DNA of 5,931 bases from an uncultured Pseudomonadota bacterium. Its GTDB lineage: Bacteria > Pseudomonadota > Gammaproteobacteria > Burkholderiales > Methylophilaceae. Position numbers and translations under genes: made by a program. Location of the stretch: positions 1 through 5,931 of the forward strand of contig CAIOPD010000174.1 of NCBI GenBank assembly GCA_903860085.1, in the 5' to 3' direction. Below the pieces are notes generated by a model. It made no database searches. It was not told the origin of the DNA and worked only from the letters and a program-made list of their open reading frames with translations. Below are positions 1 to 5,558 of the stretch, piece by piece. The stretch's first letter is position 1. The number at the start of each line of letters is the position of its first letter.

Positions 1-141
1 CCAGCAGATCAACAAGAATTCATTGCCTTGAATGCGCGCTTAGCGCAAGTGTGGCCAGTCATTACTTCACGCAAGGCCGCGCTAGAAGATGCTGAAGCCA
101 TGAATGGCGTACCAGGTAAGCGCGAACTGCTGATTGACTAA
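1..141 (+). CDS. fdxA: Seven-iron (3Fe-4S/4Fe-4S) ferredoxin, FdxA type, C-terminal fragment
   Basis: This is the last 46 codons of a gene that enters from the left edge and ends in TAA at 139-141. The fragment contains FIALNARLAQVWPVIT followed by a DAEAMNGVPGK tail. This matches the C-terminal extension of Azotobacter FdI-like and FdxA ferredoxins (a LNAELA-x-WP-x-IT core, then DAE and GKPGK-like residues). The cysteine motifs that bind the two iron-sulfur clusters lie upstream of the window, so cluster binding cannot be checked here. Proteins of this family are small cytoplasmic electron carriers; the redox partner is unknown. An intrinsic terminator follows 18 bases after the stop, so the transcript probably ends there. 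Identification rests on the tail alone but the match is distinctive. Confidence 0.82.
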   Translation, partial: PADQQEFIALNARLAQVWPVITSRKAALEDAEAMNGVPGKRELLID

Positions 142-159
142 TTAACAGCCAGCGTGACC

Positions 160-186
160 AAAAAGGAGGCTACGGTCTCCTTTTTT
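160..186 (+). terminator. Rho-independent terminator after the ferredoxin gene
   Basis: The arms AAAAAGGAG (160-168) and CTCCTTTTT (177-185) are perfectly complementary. The stem continues through a G-U pair (169/176) and closes with C170-G175 on the loop TACG, which as RNA is the very stable cUACGg tetraloop. Six Ts (181-186) follow the GC part of the stem. The A-run on the other side makes it potentially bidirectional. It ends only 18 bases before the next start codon at 205. Confidence 0.9.
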
Positions 187-204
187 GCATAAGTGCTCAC
201 CATC

Positions 205-750
205 ATGACAACCCCTCTCAAATTCCTGCAACACTATCCTACTAAGCTTCAGGATGAAATCCGGCAGTTACAAGCGCAGAACATGCTCGGCGACTACATT
301 AATCAGCGCTATCCAGAAGCACACCTGATCCAAACTGACAAAGCGTTGTACCAATATAGTAATGAGATAAAGCAAAATTTTCTTCGTAATGCACCCATGC
401 TAGATAAAGTACATTATGACAACAAGCTAGGCATAGAACATCACGCATTAGGCCTGAATACAGCCATTTCGCGCGTGCAAGGCGGCAAACTTAAAGCAAA
501 AAAAGAAATCAAAATTTCAGCTTTCTTTAAAACGTCTCCTGCTGAATTTTTGCGAATGATAGTCGTGCATGAATTGGCGCATCTTAAAGAACGCAACCAT
601 GACAAAGCTTTTTATCAGCTATGCCAACATATGGAGCCTAGCTACCATCAACTAGAGTTCGATTGCCGGGTCTATTTGCTATGGAAAAGTGAAAAACCAC
701 CGTTTGATAACCAAGATCTCAGCTTAAGGATGTTAGATAAGTCTAATTAA
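205..750 (+). CDS. ygjP: YgjP-like metal-dependent hydrolase (DUF45 / WLM-type metallopeptidase fold)
   Basis: A 181-residue protein if started at ATG 205. An in-frame GTG at 193 would add four residues, but neither start has a clear ribosome binding site. The zincin signature HELAH lies at residues 122-126 (His122, Glu123, His126), with a third probable ligand at His132 in KERNHDKAF. This is followed by YQLCQHMEPSYHQLEFD. The HELAHLKE...H.KAF...CQHMEP.YHQLEFD pattern is that of E. coli YgjP, and the length is similar. No signal peptide or membrane segment is seen, so it should be cytoplasmic. The family is annotated as a putative metal-dependent hydrolase; from memory, some databases name E. 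coli YgjP a UTP pyrophosphatase, which I cannot verify here. Its stop overlaps the stop of the convergent exporter gene by 4 bp. The family is clear; the substrate is not. Confidence 0.88.
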   Translation: MTTPLKFLQHYPTKLQDEIRQLQAQNMLGDYINQRYPEAHLIQTDKALYQYSNEIKQNFLRNAPMLDKVHYDNKLGIEHHALGLNTAISRVQGGKLKAKKEIKISAFFKTSPAEFLRMIVVHELAHLKERNHDKAFYQLCQHMEPSYHQLEFDCRVYLLWKSEKPPFDNQDLSLRMLDKSN

Positions 751-1937
751 TGAGGCTTAGACCAAAGTGCACTTTTACGTATCATTAGGGCACCCAAGAC
801 CAAGTAACCGGCCATCGCCCAAGCTAAGCCTGATGGTGCATACCAGATTAACGGTACAACTAAGCCCGCAGATACGGTAGACAACAACATTTGAATAAAG
901 GCTTGGCCTGAAGCCGCTGTGCCGCGTATCTTGGGATGCCGATCTAAAGCGGCTAGTGACAGAATTGGCATGGCCAGCGCCATACCTACGTTAAATAATG
1001 CCACTGGCAAGATGTTAACAACAGGTCCTATCGGCAAGGTATAACAGGCTATGAGATTTAAAACTACCATTAAAGCCATCCAAGCGTAGGCCACTTTAAC
1101 TACTTTTTGCCGTGCATAGCGCCCTGCAGCGCGTTTAGCTAAATAGGAGCCTAAAATCATGCCACATACGGTGGGGATAAACATATAGCCAAACTGATGC
1201 TCACTTAGCCCCAAATGCTTTACCAAAAAAACTGGACTGGCTAGCACGTAAACAAAAAAACCAGCAAAATTTGCACCTAGTGCAAACGCCACATAGTTAA
1301 ACTCCTTATCCCCGAAAATAATTCGGTAATCTTTAAGTACTTGTTTTGCAGATAAAGGGACGCACTTAGATTTAGGCATAGTTTCCGGCAAATATCTTAG
1401 CGCTGCCCACAAACTTAATCCTGCGTATAAAGCCAAAAATATAAAAATGGCCTGCCAATGGATACCGAGCAACCAACCACCGATCACAGGGGCGATTGCC
1501 GGCGCAATACCAAAGAGCATTTGCACCGTAGCCATTACGCGCTGGGCCTGTGCGCCCTCAAAAAGATCCCGTACCATTGCACGTGCCACAACGTTTCCGG
1601 CGCCGCCAGAGAGGCCTTGTAGTGCACGGAAAAACCATAGGGTCTCTACATTCGGAGCGAAAGCACATCCAATAGAAGCAAGTACAAATATTCCCAACCC
1701 CCACTTAATGGTGGTAAGTCGGCCAATAGAATCTGAAATTGCCCCATGCCATAAAGTCATTAGTGCGTAAGGAAGTAAATAGAATGTCAGGCTTTGCTGC
1801 AATTCTAGTGAGTTAGCATTTAATGAGGTTTCTAATATTGGAAATGCGGGTAAGTAAGTGTCGATTGCAAATGGGGCAATCGCAGCTAAGCTTGCCAATA
1901 CAATAGACAAAACTAGTGGGGATGATGGATATTTCAA
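747..1937 (-). CDS. Bcr/CflA-family major facilitator superfamily efflux transporter
   Basis: A 396-residue inner-membrane protein with about 12 hydrophobic segments (roughly residues 8-28, 49-65, 78-95, 101-121, 137-157, 162-182, 213-236, 250-267, 280-298, 305-328, 339-361 and 370-387). Family marks include DTYLPAFP after the first segment, the motif-A-like GAISDSIGRL (65-74), RALQGLSG...ARAMVRDLF in segment 4 (104-126), and the antiporter motif-C-like GIAPAIAPVIGGW (143-155). These fit the Bcr/CflA group (drug:proton antiporters, 12 segments, about 400 residues). The start is TTG at 1935-1937, supported by GAGG seven bases upstream. The next in-frame Met is residue 60, which would delete the first segment. 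It is convergent with ygjP and lies 114 bp downstream of pqqE in the same direction, with hairpins in between. The substrate is unknown; bicyclomycin or chloramphenicol export is only the family name. Confidence 0.9.
   Translation of the reverse strand: MKYPSSPLVLSIVLASLAAIAPFAIDTYLPAFPILETSLNANSLELQQSLTFYLLPYALMTLWHGAISDSIGRLTTIKWGLGIFVLASIGCAFAPNVETLWFFRALQGLSGGAGNVVARAMVRDLFEGAQAQRVMATVQMLFGIAPAIAPVIGGWLLGIHWQAIFIFLALYAGLSLWAALRYLPETMPKSKCVPLSAKQVLKDYRIIFGDKEFNYVAFALGANFAGFFVYVLASPVFLVKHLGLSEHQFGYMFIPTVCGMILGSYLAKRAAGRYARQKVVKVAYAWMALMVVLNLIACYTLPIGPVVNILPVALFNVGMALAMPILSLAALDRHPKIRGTAASGQAFIQMLLSTVSAGLVVPLIWYAPSGLAWAMAGYLVLGALMIRKSALWSKPH
764..775. repeat. 12-bp perfect palindrome inside the exporter 3' end
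   Basis: AAAGTGCACTTT is its own reverse complement and covers codons near the C terminus of the exporter. Just beside it, GTCTAA (741-746) and TTAGAC (757-762) form a second inverted repeat spanning the overlapping stop codons. Neither has a strong T-run, so a classical terminator between the convergent genes is not evident. They may be chance or a weak bidirectional stop. Confidence 0.4.
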
Positions 1938-1944
1938 TATATTA

Positions 1945-1948
1945 CCTC
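1945..1948 (-). promoter_or_regulatory. Ribosome binding site that fixes the TTG start of the exporter
   Basis: On the minus strand GAGG (context TGAGGTAAT) sits seven bases before the TTG at 1937. It is the only good Shine-Dalgarno sequence near the N terminus, and the first membrane segment lies directly downstream of this TTG. It also lies immediately after the T-run of the 1949-1983 hairpin. Confidence 0.7.
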
Positions 1949-1983
1949 AAAAAAAACGCGCAAAACTTAAGTTGTTCGCGCGT
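1949..1983 (-). terminator. Terminator-like hairpin directly before the exporter RBS
   Basis: On the minus strand ACGCGC (1983-1978) and GCGCGT (1961-1956) form a six-pair GC-rich stem. The 16-base loop contains a self-complementary AACTTAAGTT that can extend the structure. The stem runs straight into eight Ts (1956-1949). This is a good intrinsic terminator for the PQQ operon. Because only the RBS and start codon of the exporter follow, any exporter promoter must lie upstream of the hairpin, so the hairpin would then sit in the exporter leader. Confidence 0.72.
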
Positions 1984-2001
1984 CTCATTTAAACATAATA
2001 A

Positions 2002-2032
2002 GCTTAGCTTGTGATACTTAAACACGCTAAGC
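2002..2032 (-). terminator. Hairpin shortly after pqqE, possible first terminator
   Basis: GCTTAGC (2002-2008) and GCTAAGC (2026-2032) are perfect inverted repeats. An inner GTG (2011-2013)/CAC (2023-2025) pairing follows after a two-base bulge, leaving a nine-base loop. In the pqqE direction the stem begins 19 bases past the stop and is followed by the moderately T-rich TTATTATGTTT. The T-run is interrupted, so it may be an inefficient terminator or an mRNA 3'-end stabiliser. TATTAT at 1995-2000 in the same tail resembles a -10 box for the exporter, but I found no good -35 for it. Confidence 0.5.
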
Positions 2033-2051
2033 CTAATGTAAATTGGTTGTG

Positions 2052-3281
2052 TTAAGGTAAAGAGTGAAATTCTGCTACCCGATCATCAAACTCACCAGCG
2101 ATGACTTTCTTAGAATTTTTATCATTACGAAATACGATAGGTTTTGAGACTAATACGGGATTTTTAGAGTCTTCAATAGCCTGTGTGATTAGGTGATGAT
2201 GAGGCGACTTAGTACATACTGGATCAGCAGTTTCGGCATCACCAGTAAGTAAGAATGCTTGACACCTACAACCACCCAAATCATTGGCTTTTTCAGAGCA
2301 ACTGCGACAAGGCTCTTTCATCCAGTCATCACCGCGATATTGATTAAATGCTGGTGATTCCTTCCAAGCGTATTCCAACCCATTATCACGCACATTTGGA
2401 AATTGCATATTGGGTAACACTCGGGCTGAATGACATGGAAGCACATCGCCATTGGCAGTCACAATCATAAACACCTCGCCCCAACCATTCATGCATTTCT
2501 TCGGTCGATCTGAGAAGTAATCAGGCACCACAAAAAAGATCTTCATCTTATTGTTTGGATTAGCACGAAATGCATTGGTAATCGCCTCAGCCTCATCCAC
2601 CTGCTCTTTAGTCGGCATTAACTGACTGCGATTGACCAAAGACCAACCGTAATATTGGGTATTGGCTAACTCGATATAATCAGCGCCAAGTGCCTCTGCC
2701 ATCTCTAAAATTTCTTTCACATGACCAATGTTATATCGGTGTATCACCACATTTAACACCATTGGATAGCCGTGATTTTTAATCATCGCAGCCACTTTTT
2801 TCTTTAGTTCGAACGTTTTGGTATTGGTGATGAAGTTATTAATTTCTTCACTTATATCGTGCATAGACAACTGTATATGATCCAAGCCACCATCTTTAAA
2901 TGCTTGAATGCGTTTTTCAGTCAGCCCTACCCCTGAAGTAATTAAGTTGCTGTAATAGCCAAGCTTCTTCGCTTCGACGACAATCTCTTCAATGTCATCA
3001 CGCAACAATGGTTCGCCACCGGAGATACCTAACTGTATAGCACCCAATTTACGTGCATCACGTAATGCCTGTATCCATTGCTCAGTGGATAGCTCATTTT
3101 GCGTGTGCTTATCGTAATCAGTTGGGTTGTAGCAAAATGCACAATGCAATGGACAGCGATAAGTAACCTCTGCCAATAACCATAAAGGCTGGGTATTTGT
3201 TGTAGATGCTGCAACGCCATTATTTTGCTGCGCATGGACGACTTTTTGTACTGCCGACTCACCCAAAGATGCTTGTGTCAT
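2052..3281 (-). CDS. pqqE: PqqE, radical SAM peptide cyclase of PQQ biosynthesis
   Basis: PqqE uses S-adenosylmethionine to form the carbon-carbon bond between the Glu and Tyr side chains of PqqA, working with the chaperone PqqD in the cytoplasm. The 409-residue product has the radical-SAM CX3CX2C motif at Cys43, Cys47 and Cys50 (YRCPLHCAFC) and the SAM-binding GISGGEP (84-90). A SPASM domain supplies Cys263, Cys283, Cys325, Cys328, Asp334, Cys338, Cys340 and Cys356. The spacing, including Asp as an unusual cluster ligand, equals what I recall for Methylorubrum extorquens PqqE, offset by 15 residues. The start is fixed by AGGAG seven bases before ATG 3281; an in-frame stop lies just upstream. 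It is longer than usual (about 370-390), from a low-complexity N-terminal tail of about 30 residues and a short C-terminal tail. It is the last pqq gene, 81 bp after pqqD. Confidence 0.97.
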   Translation of the reverse strand: MTQASLGESAVQKVVHAQQNNGVAASTTNTQPLWLLAEVTYRCPLHCAFCYNPTDYDKHTQNELSTEQWIQALRDARKLGAIQLGISGGEPLLRDDIEEIVVEAKKLGYYSNLITSGVGLTEKRIQAFKDGGLDHIQLSMHDISEEINNFITNTKTFELKKKVAAMIKNHGYPMVLNVVIHRYNIGHVKEILEMAEALGADYIELANTQYYGWSLVNRSQLMPTKEQVDEAEAITNAFRANPNNKMKIFFVVPDYFSDRPKKCMNGWGEVFMIVTANGDVLPCHSARVLPNMQFPNVRDNGLEYAWKESPAFNQYRGDDWMKEPCRSCSEKANDLGGCRCQAFLLTGDAETADPVCTKSPHHHLITQAIEDSKNPVLVSKPIVFRNDKNSKKVIAGEFDDRVAEFHSLP

Positions 3282-3362
3282 TTTTCTACTCCTAAATTTT
3301 CATACTTAATGATTTTTGCGCTAGACCATTTTTCGCACTCAGGCTAAACGGTTAAGGCATCA
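3282..3362 (-). other. Long pqqD-pqqE spacer with the pqqE ribosome binding site
   Basis: This 81-base gap is unusual beside the 9- and 12-base gaps upstream in the operon. It holds AGGAG (3289-3293) for pqqE and a weak TGCG...CGCA inverted repeat. I saw no open frame longer than a few codons and no convincing promoter. It probably is an untranslated spacer within one transcript. Confidence 0.5.
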
Positions 3363-3644
3363 CTAAACTTTACGTAACCAACCCTTGCCTACCGCCATCT
3401 CAAACATACCGATAATTTCAGCTTCGATATTAGGCGCATCAGGAAACGTCTTGACTAGGTCTTCAACCACCTCGCCAACAGTTAACTTGGCATCAACACG
3501 CTTTATTACTTCACCCGCCCCACCGTGCAACTTGACCATACCTTCAGGGAAAAGAATGACATAGTTTTGTTGCGCCTCTTCCCACTGAAAGCGATGATGG
3601 TGCGAAAGTGCGTAGACATCTGTATGTAAGATTACGATTTCCAT
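3363..3644 (-). CDS. pqqD: PqqD, PqqA-binding chaperone (RRE-type)
   Basis: PqqD binds the PqqA peptide and delivers it to PqqE; it is the founding example of the RiPP recognition element fold. The protein is 93 residues from ATG 3644, the usual size for a stand-alone PqqD. It has the family segment FQWEEAQQNYVILFPEGMVKL, here split across residues 19-39, then a GAGEVIKR helix, FPDAP, and an aromatic tail ending GWLRKV. A GTG at 3650 is in frame, but the only Shine-Dalgarno-like run (AAGAG, abutting that GTG) is correctly spaced, five bases, for the ATG at 3644. It follows pqqC by 12 bases. PqqC and PqqD are separate proteins here, unlike the PqqCD fusion known from Methylorubrum extorquens. 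It ends in TAG. Confidence 0.95.
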   Translation of the reverse strand: MEIVILHTDVYALSHHHRFQWEEAQQNYVILFPEGMVKLHGGAGEVIKRVDAKLTVGEVVEDLVKTFPDAPNIEAEIIGMFEMAVGKGWLRKV

Positions 3645-3656
3645 TGCCACTCTTTT

Positions 3657-4418
3657 TTAACTAAAATTAATCACAGGTTGGCGCAGGTAGTCTTTGCCTT
3701 CAACTTTTATATCAGTACATGCAAGCATAATGGCATCGGCCATGACCCAAAGCACATCGAGTTTAAACTGCAGAATATCTAAAGCTTTTAGTTGCATCTC
3801 ACGTGAAGTGCTGAAGTAGTCCAACGTTACACTTAACCCTTGCTCGACGTCACGACGCGCTTCGGTTAAACGCTTTTTAAAGTAAACCAAACCGTCTTCA
3901 TTAATCCATGGATACATGCTCGGCCAAGAGCTAATACGTTGTTGATGAATATGTGGCGCAAATAATTCAGTTAATGATGAGCAAACAGACTCTTGCCAAG
4001 GACGCTGACGAGCAAAATTTACATAGGCATCAACAGCGAACTTTACACCTGGGCTTAGAAATTTAAGCGAAGTTACATCTTCACGACTTAAGCCAACGGA
4101 CTGACCCAATTGAATCCAAGCCTCAATACCGCCCACTTGATCACCAACGCCATCATGGTCAGTAATCCGGACAATCCATTCTTTACGTACTTCTTTATTT
4201 GGACAGTTAGATAAAATAGCTGCATCTTTTTGCGGAATGGCGATTTGATAATAAAAGCGATTGGCTACCCAGCATTGCAACTGTTCTTTCGTCATCTTAC
4301 CTTCATACATCATGACGTGTATCGGGTGGTAGATATGATAACCCTTACCTTTTTCCCGTAACTTATCCTCAAACTCTTCGCGTGTCCATGGTAAATCTTG
4401 ATTCGTCATTGCATTCAT
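3657..4418 (-). CDS. pqqC: PqqC, pyrroloquinoline-quinone synthase
   Basis: PqqC catalyses the last step, ring closure and eight-electron oxidation of AHQQ to PQQ, using oxygen and no metal or organic cofactor, in the cytoplasm. The 253-residue, all-helical heme-oxygenase-like protein is the usual length. Active-site residues known from Klebsiella PqqC are present with a constant offset of four: His28 (in YHIYHP), Arg54, Gln58, Lys64, Arg84, His88 (ITDHDGVGDQ), Tyr132, His158, Arg161, Tyr179 and Arg183. The start at ATG 4418 has AGGAG six bases upstream. A second ATG three codons in is less well spaced. The pqqB stop codon TAG lies inside this Shine-Dalgarno sequence, which suggests translational coupling. 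It looks fully functional. Confidence 0.97.
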   Translation of the reverse strand: MNAMTNQDLPWTREEFEDKLREKGKGYHIYHPIHVMMYEGKMTKEQLQCWVANRFYYQIAIPQKDAAILSNCPNKEVRKEWIVRITDHDGVGDQVGGIEAWIQLGQSVGLSREDVTSLKFLSPGVKFAVDAYVNFARQRPWQESVCSSLTELFAPHIHQQRISSWPSMYPWINEDGLVYFKKRLTEARRDVEQGLSVTLDYFSTSREMQLKALDILQFKLDVLWVMADAIMLACTDIKVEGKDYLRQPVINFS

Positions 4419-4424
4419 TGCTAT

Positions 4425-4430
4425 CTCCTA
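4425..4430 (-). promoter_or_regulatory. pqqC Shine-Dalgarno overlapping the pqqB stop codon
   Basis: On the minus strand TAGGAG reads as the pqqB stop TAG (4430-4428) running into AGGAG (4429-4425), six bases before the pqqC ATG. A ribosome ending pqqB therefore lands on the pqqC initiation site, a classical coupling arrangement. Confidence 0.8.
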
Positions 4431-5345
4431 AAGAATAATATCCATGCCATCAAACGCTACTTCAATCCCATGATGAGTAAGCTCGGCACGTTCAGCAGAA
4501 TCTTCCCTTAAAATTGGATTGGTATTATTGATATGGATCAGCACTTTGCGCACCTCACCGAATTCATCTAACTTTTCTATCATGCCACCAGGGCCAGATT
4601 GCGGATTATGTCCAATACTACGGGCTGTTTTTGTCATTAAACCAAGATCAATCATCTCTGTATTAGTCCAAAAAGTGCCGTCAACCATAATACAATCCGC
4701 TTGATTCATCAACGCTGGTAAATGTGGTTCAATTTCTGCTAATCCAGGTGAATACCAGCACTTTTTACCGGTACTAATTTCTTCAATAAGCACGCCTATT
4801 GTGTCGCCTGGGTGCGGATCATTACGATGAGGTGAATATGGGGGCGCAGCACTTTTTAATGCCACTGCGGTAAATTTAAGGTTAGGTACACTGGGAATTG
4901 TAAAACTGTCTTTACCATCAATAGGTACATTATGGTGGTTAATGCCACAGTAAAAACCTAGAATGTTCAACGCTTGATTACCTGATGTCAGGTCACCATA
5001 GACCATATCAGTACAATAGATTTCACGCTTTACGGAGCCTTCACGCAACATATACAGGCCGGTGGTGTGATCAATTTGTGCATCAATCAATACGATTGCC
5101 TGTATGCCACTGTCGCGAATAGCGCGACCTGGTTGTAATGGTGCAAAATCTTGAATCTGCTGCAATACATCAGGAGAGGCATTAAACAACACCCAATTCA
5201 CACCGTCACTGCTGACGCAGATTGACGATTGCGTCCGCTTTGTGGCTTTGATAGTGCCCTTACGTAAGCCATCACAATTAAAACAATTGCAGTTCCATTG
5301 TGGAAAACCACCGCCGGCACCGGCACCTAATACATGTATATGCAT
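4428..5345 (-). CDS. pqqB: PqqB, metallo-beta-lactamase-fold oxygenase of PQQ biosynthesis
   Basis: PqqB acts on the Glu-Tyr-derived intermediate between peptide crosslinking and PqqC; it has been proposed to be an iron-dependent hydroxylase, while older work suggested a role in PQQ transport. The 305-residue protein is the normal size. It begins with the glycine-rich MHIHVLGAGAGGGFPQWNC, and Cys19, Cys21 and Cys24 form the structural zinc knuckle (NCNCFNC). The fold's metal region appears as IDAQIDHTTGL (Asp88, Asp92, His93), with further candidates His246 (SIGHNPQSG), Asp222 (VDGTFW) and His271 (HINNTNPIL). There is no signal peptide. The start ATG 5345 is preceded by a weak AGAGAG only two bases away. 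It lies behind the hairpin at 5381-5410, so its expression is probably lower than that of pqqA. Confidence 0.97.
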   Translation of the reverse strand: MHIHVLGAGAGGGFPQWNCNCFNCDGLRKGTIKATKRTQSSICVSSDGVNWVLFNASPDVLQQIQDFAPLQPGRAIRDSGIQAIVLIDAQIDHTTGLYMLREGSVKREIYCTDMVYGDLTSGNQALNILGFYCGINHHNVPIDGKDSFTIPSVPNLKFTAVALKSAAPPYSPHRNDPHPGDTIGVLIEEISTGKKCWYSPGLAEIEPHLPALMNQADCIMVDGTFWTNTEMIDLGLMTKTARSIGHNPQSGPGGMIEKLDEFGEVRKVLIHINNTNPILREDSAERAELTHHGIEVAFDGMDIIL

Positions 5346-5380
5346 AACTCTCTACGATTCAAAAACTTGTTTATTTTCAT

Positions 5381-5410
5381 AAAAAAAGGCTGTCTTGCGG
5401 CAGCCTTTTT
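5381..5410 (-). terminator. Intercistronic terminator/attenuator between pqqA and pqqB
   Basis: In the direction of transcription AAAAAGGCTG... has arms AAAAAGGCTG/CAGCCTTTTT, counted on the plus strand as 5383-5392 and 5401-5410. On the minus strand the GC stem can extend past an A-C mismatch to a C-G-closed GCAA (GNRA) tetraloop at 5395-5398, and seven Ts (5387-5381) follow. It is a full intrinsic terminator in form, yet pqqBCDE lie downstream without another obvious promoter. In other bacteria pqqA is known to be made in excess over pqqBCDE, and partial termination here would achieve this. Confidence 0.85.
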
Positions 5411-5416
5411 ATTTAC

Positions 5417-5432
5417 TTAGCTTTAAGGCTAA
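5417..5432 (-). other. Small hairpin abutting the pqqA stop codon
   Basis: TTAGC (5417-5421) and GCTAA (5428-5432) form a five-pair stem with a six-base loop, directly after the pqqA stop. Its AGCCTT (minus strand, 5430-5425) is also complementary to AAGGCT (5407-5402), the upstream arm of the terminator that follows, so it could compete with terminator folding. Confidence 0.45.
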
Positions 5433-5504
5433 TTATTTATTCATTACGTACATAGTTACTTCAAAGCCAAAACGCATTTCTGTAGCTGCTGGTGTAGTCC
5501 ACAT
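5433..5504 (-). CDS. pqqA: PqqA, precursor peptide of PQQ
   Basis: A 23-residue peptide that supplies the carbon and nitrogen skeleton of PQQ. It begins MWTTPAATEMRF and continues GFEVTMYVMNK before TAA at 5435-5433. Glu15 and Tyr19 in EVTMY are the invariant ExxxY pair that PqqE crosslinks; Trp2, Pro5, Arg11, Gly13 and Phe14 also fit the family consensus. The length is typical (22-24). The Shine-Dalgarno AAGGAA is six bases before ATG 5504, better than that of pqqB, consistent with high peptide output. It is the first gene of the operon, 160 bp from the DAHP synthase gene and 87 bp before pqqB, with a terminator-like hairpin in between. Confidence 0.97.
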   Translation of the reverse strand: MWTTPAATEMRFGFEVTMYVMNK

Positions 5505-5510
5505 GATAAA

Positions 5511-5516
5511 TTCCTT
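5511..5516 (-). promoter_or_regulatory. Strong pqqA ribosome binding site
   Basis: AAGGAA, within AAAAAGGAATTT on the minus strand, lies six bases before the pqqA ATG. It is the only well-spaced site and fixes the start of this very short gene. Confidence 0.8.
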
Positions 5517-5527
5517 TTTAGTAAGTT

Positions 5528-5558
5528 ATTGTATTCGTTGCTGCTAAAAGTGCTACAA
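5528..5558 (-). promoter_or_regulatory. Candidate pqqA promoter
   Basis: On the minus strand TACAAT (5533-5528) resembles a -10 box. TTGTAG (5558-5553) is the nearest -35-like hexamer, with a long 19-base spacer. Transcription would begin near 5521, leaving a leader of about 16 bases that contains the pqqA RBS. The poor -35 and long spacer would suit an activator-dependent promoter. Assignment is by eye only. Confidence 0.35.

Noticed and set aside
205..750. YgjP-like HELAH protein as the missing PqqA protease
   Set aside because: It is on the opposite strand and beyond the exporter, belongs to the DUF45/YgjP family and not the M16 PqqF/PqqG type, and is a common housekeeping-type gene in proteobacteria. 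Proximity alone does not support it.
741..762. GTCTAA/TTAGAC inverted repeat as a terminator between the convergent genes
   Set aside because: The stem is six AT-rich pairs with a ten-base loop and no T-run on either strand, which is too weak to call.
1447..1770. 107-codon open frame on the plus strand inside the exporter gene
   Set aside because: It lies opposite the strongly supported MFS coding sequence. Its product is rich in Pro, Ser, Arg and Ala with no domain, and it has no RBS, so it is a shadow.
3029..3262. 77-codon minus-strand frame within pqqE
   Set aside because: It is a different frame of pqqE, whose protein motifs are unmistakable here, including the radical-SAM cysteines. 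The alternative product shows no recognisable features.
3282..3362. Small gene or promoter in the pqqD-pqqE gap
   Set aside because: ATG codons there reach stops after two or three codons, and no paired -35/-10 boxes with acceptable spacing were found.
4519..4704. 61-codon plus-strand frame opposite pqqB
   Set aside because: It is antisense to conserved PqqB sequence, has no RBS and no recognisable product.
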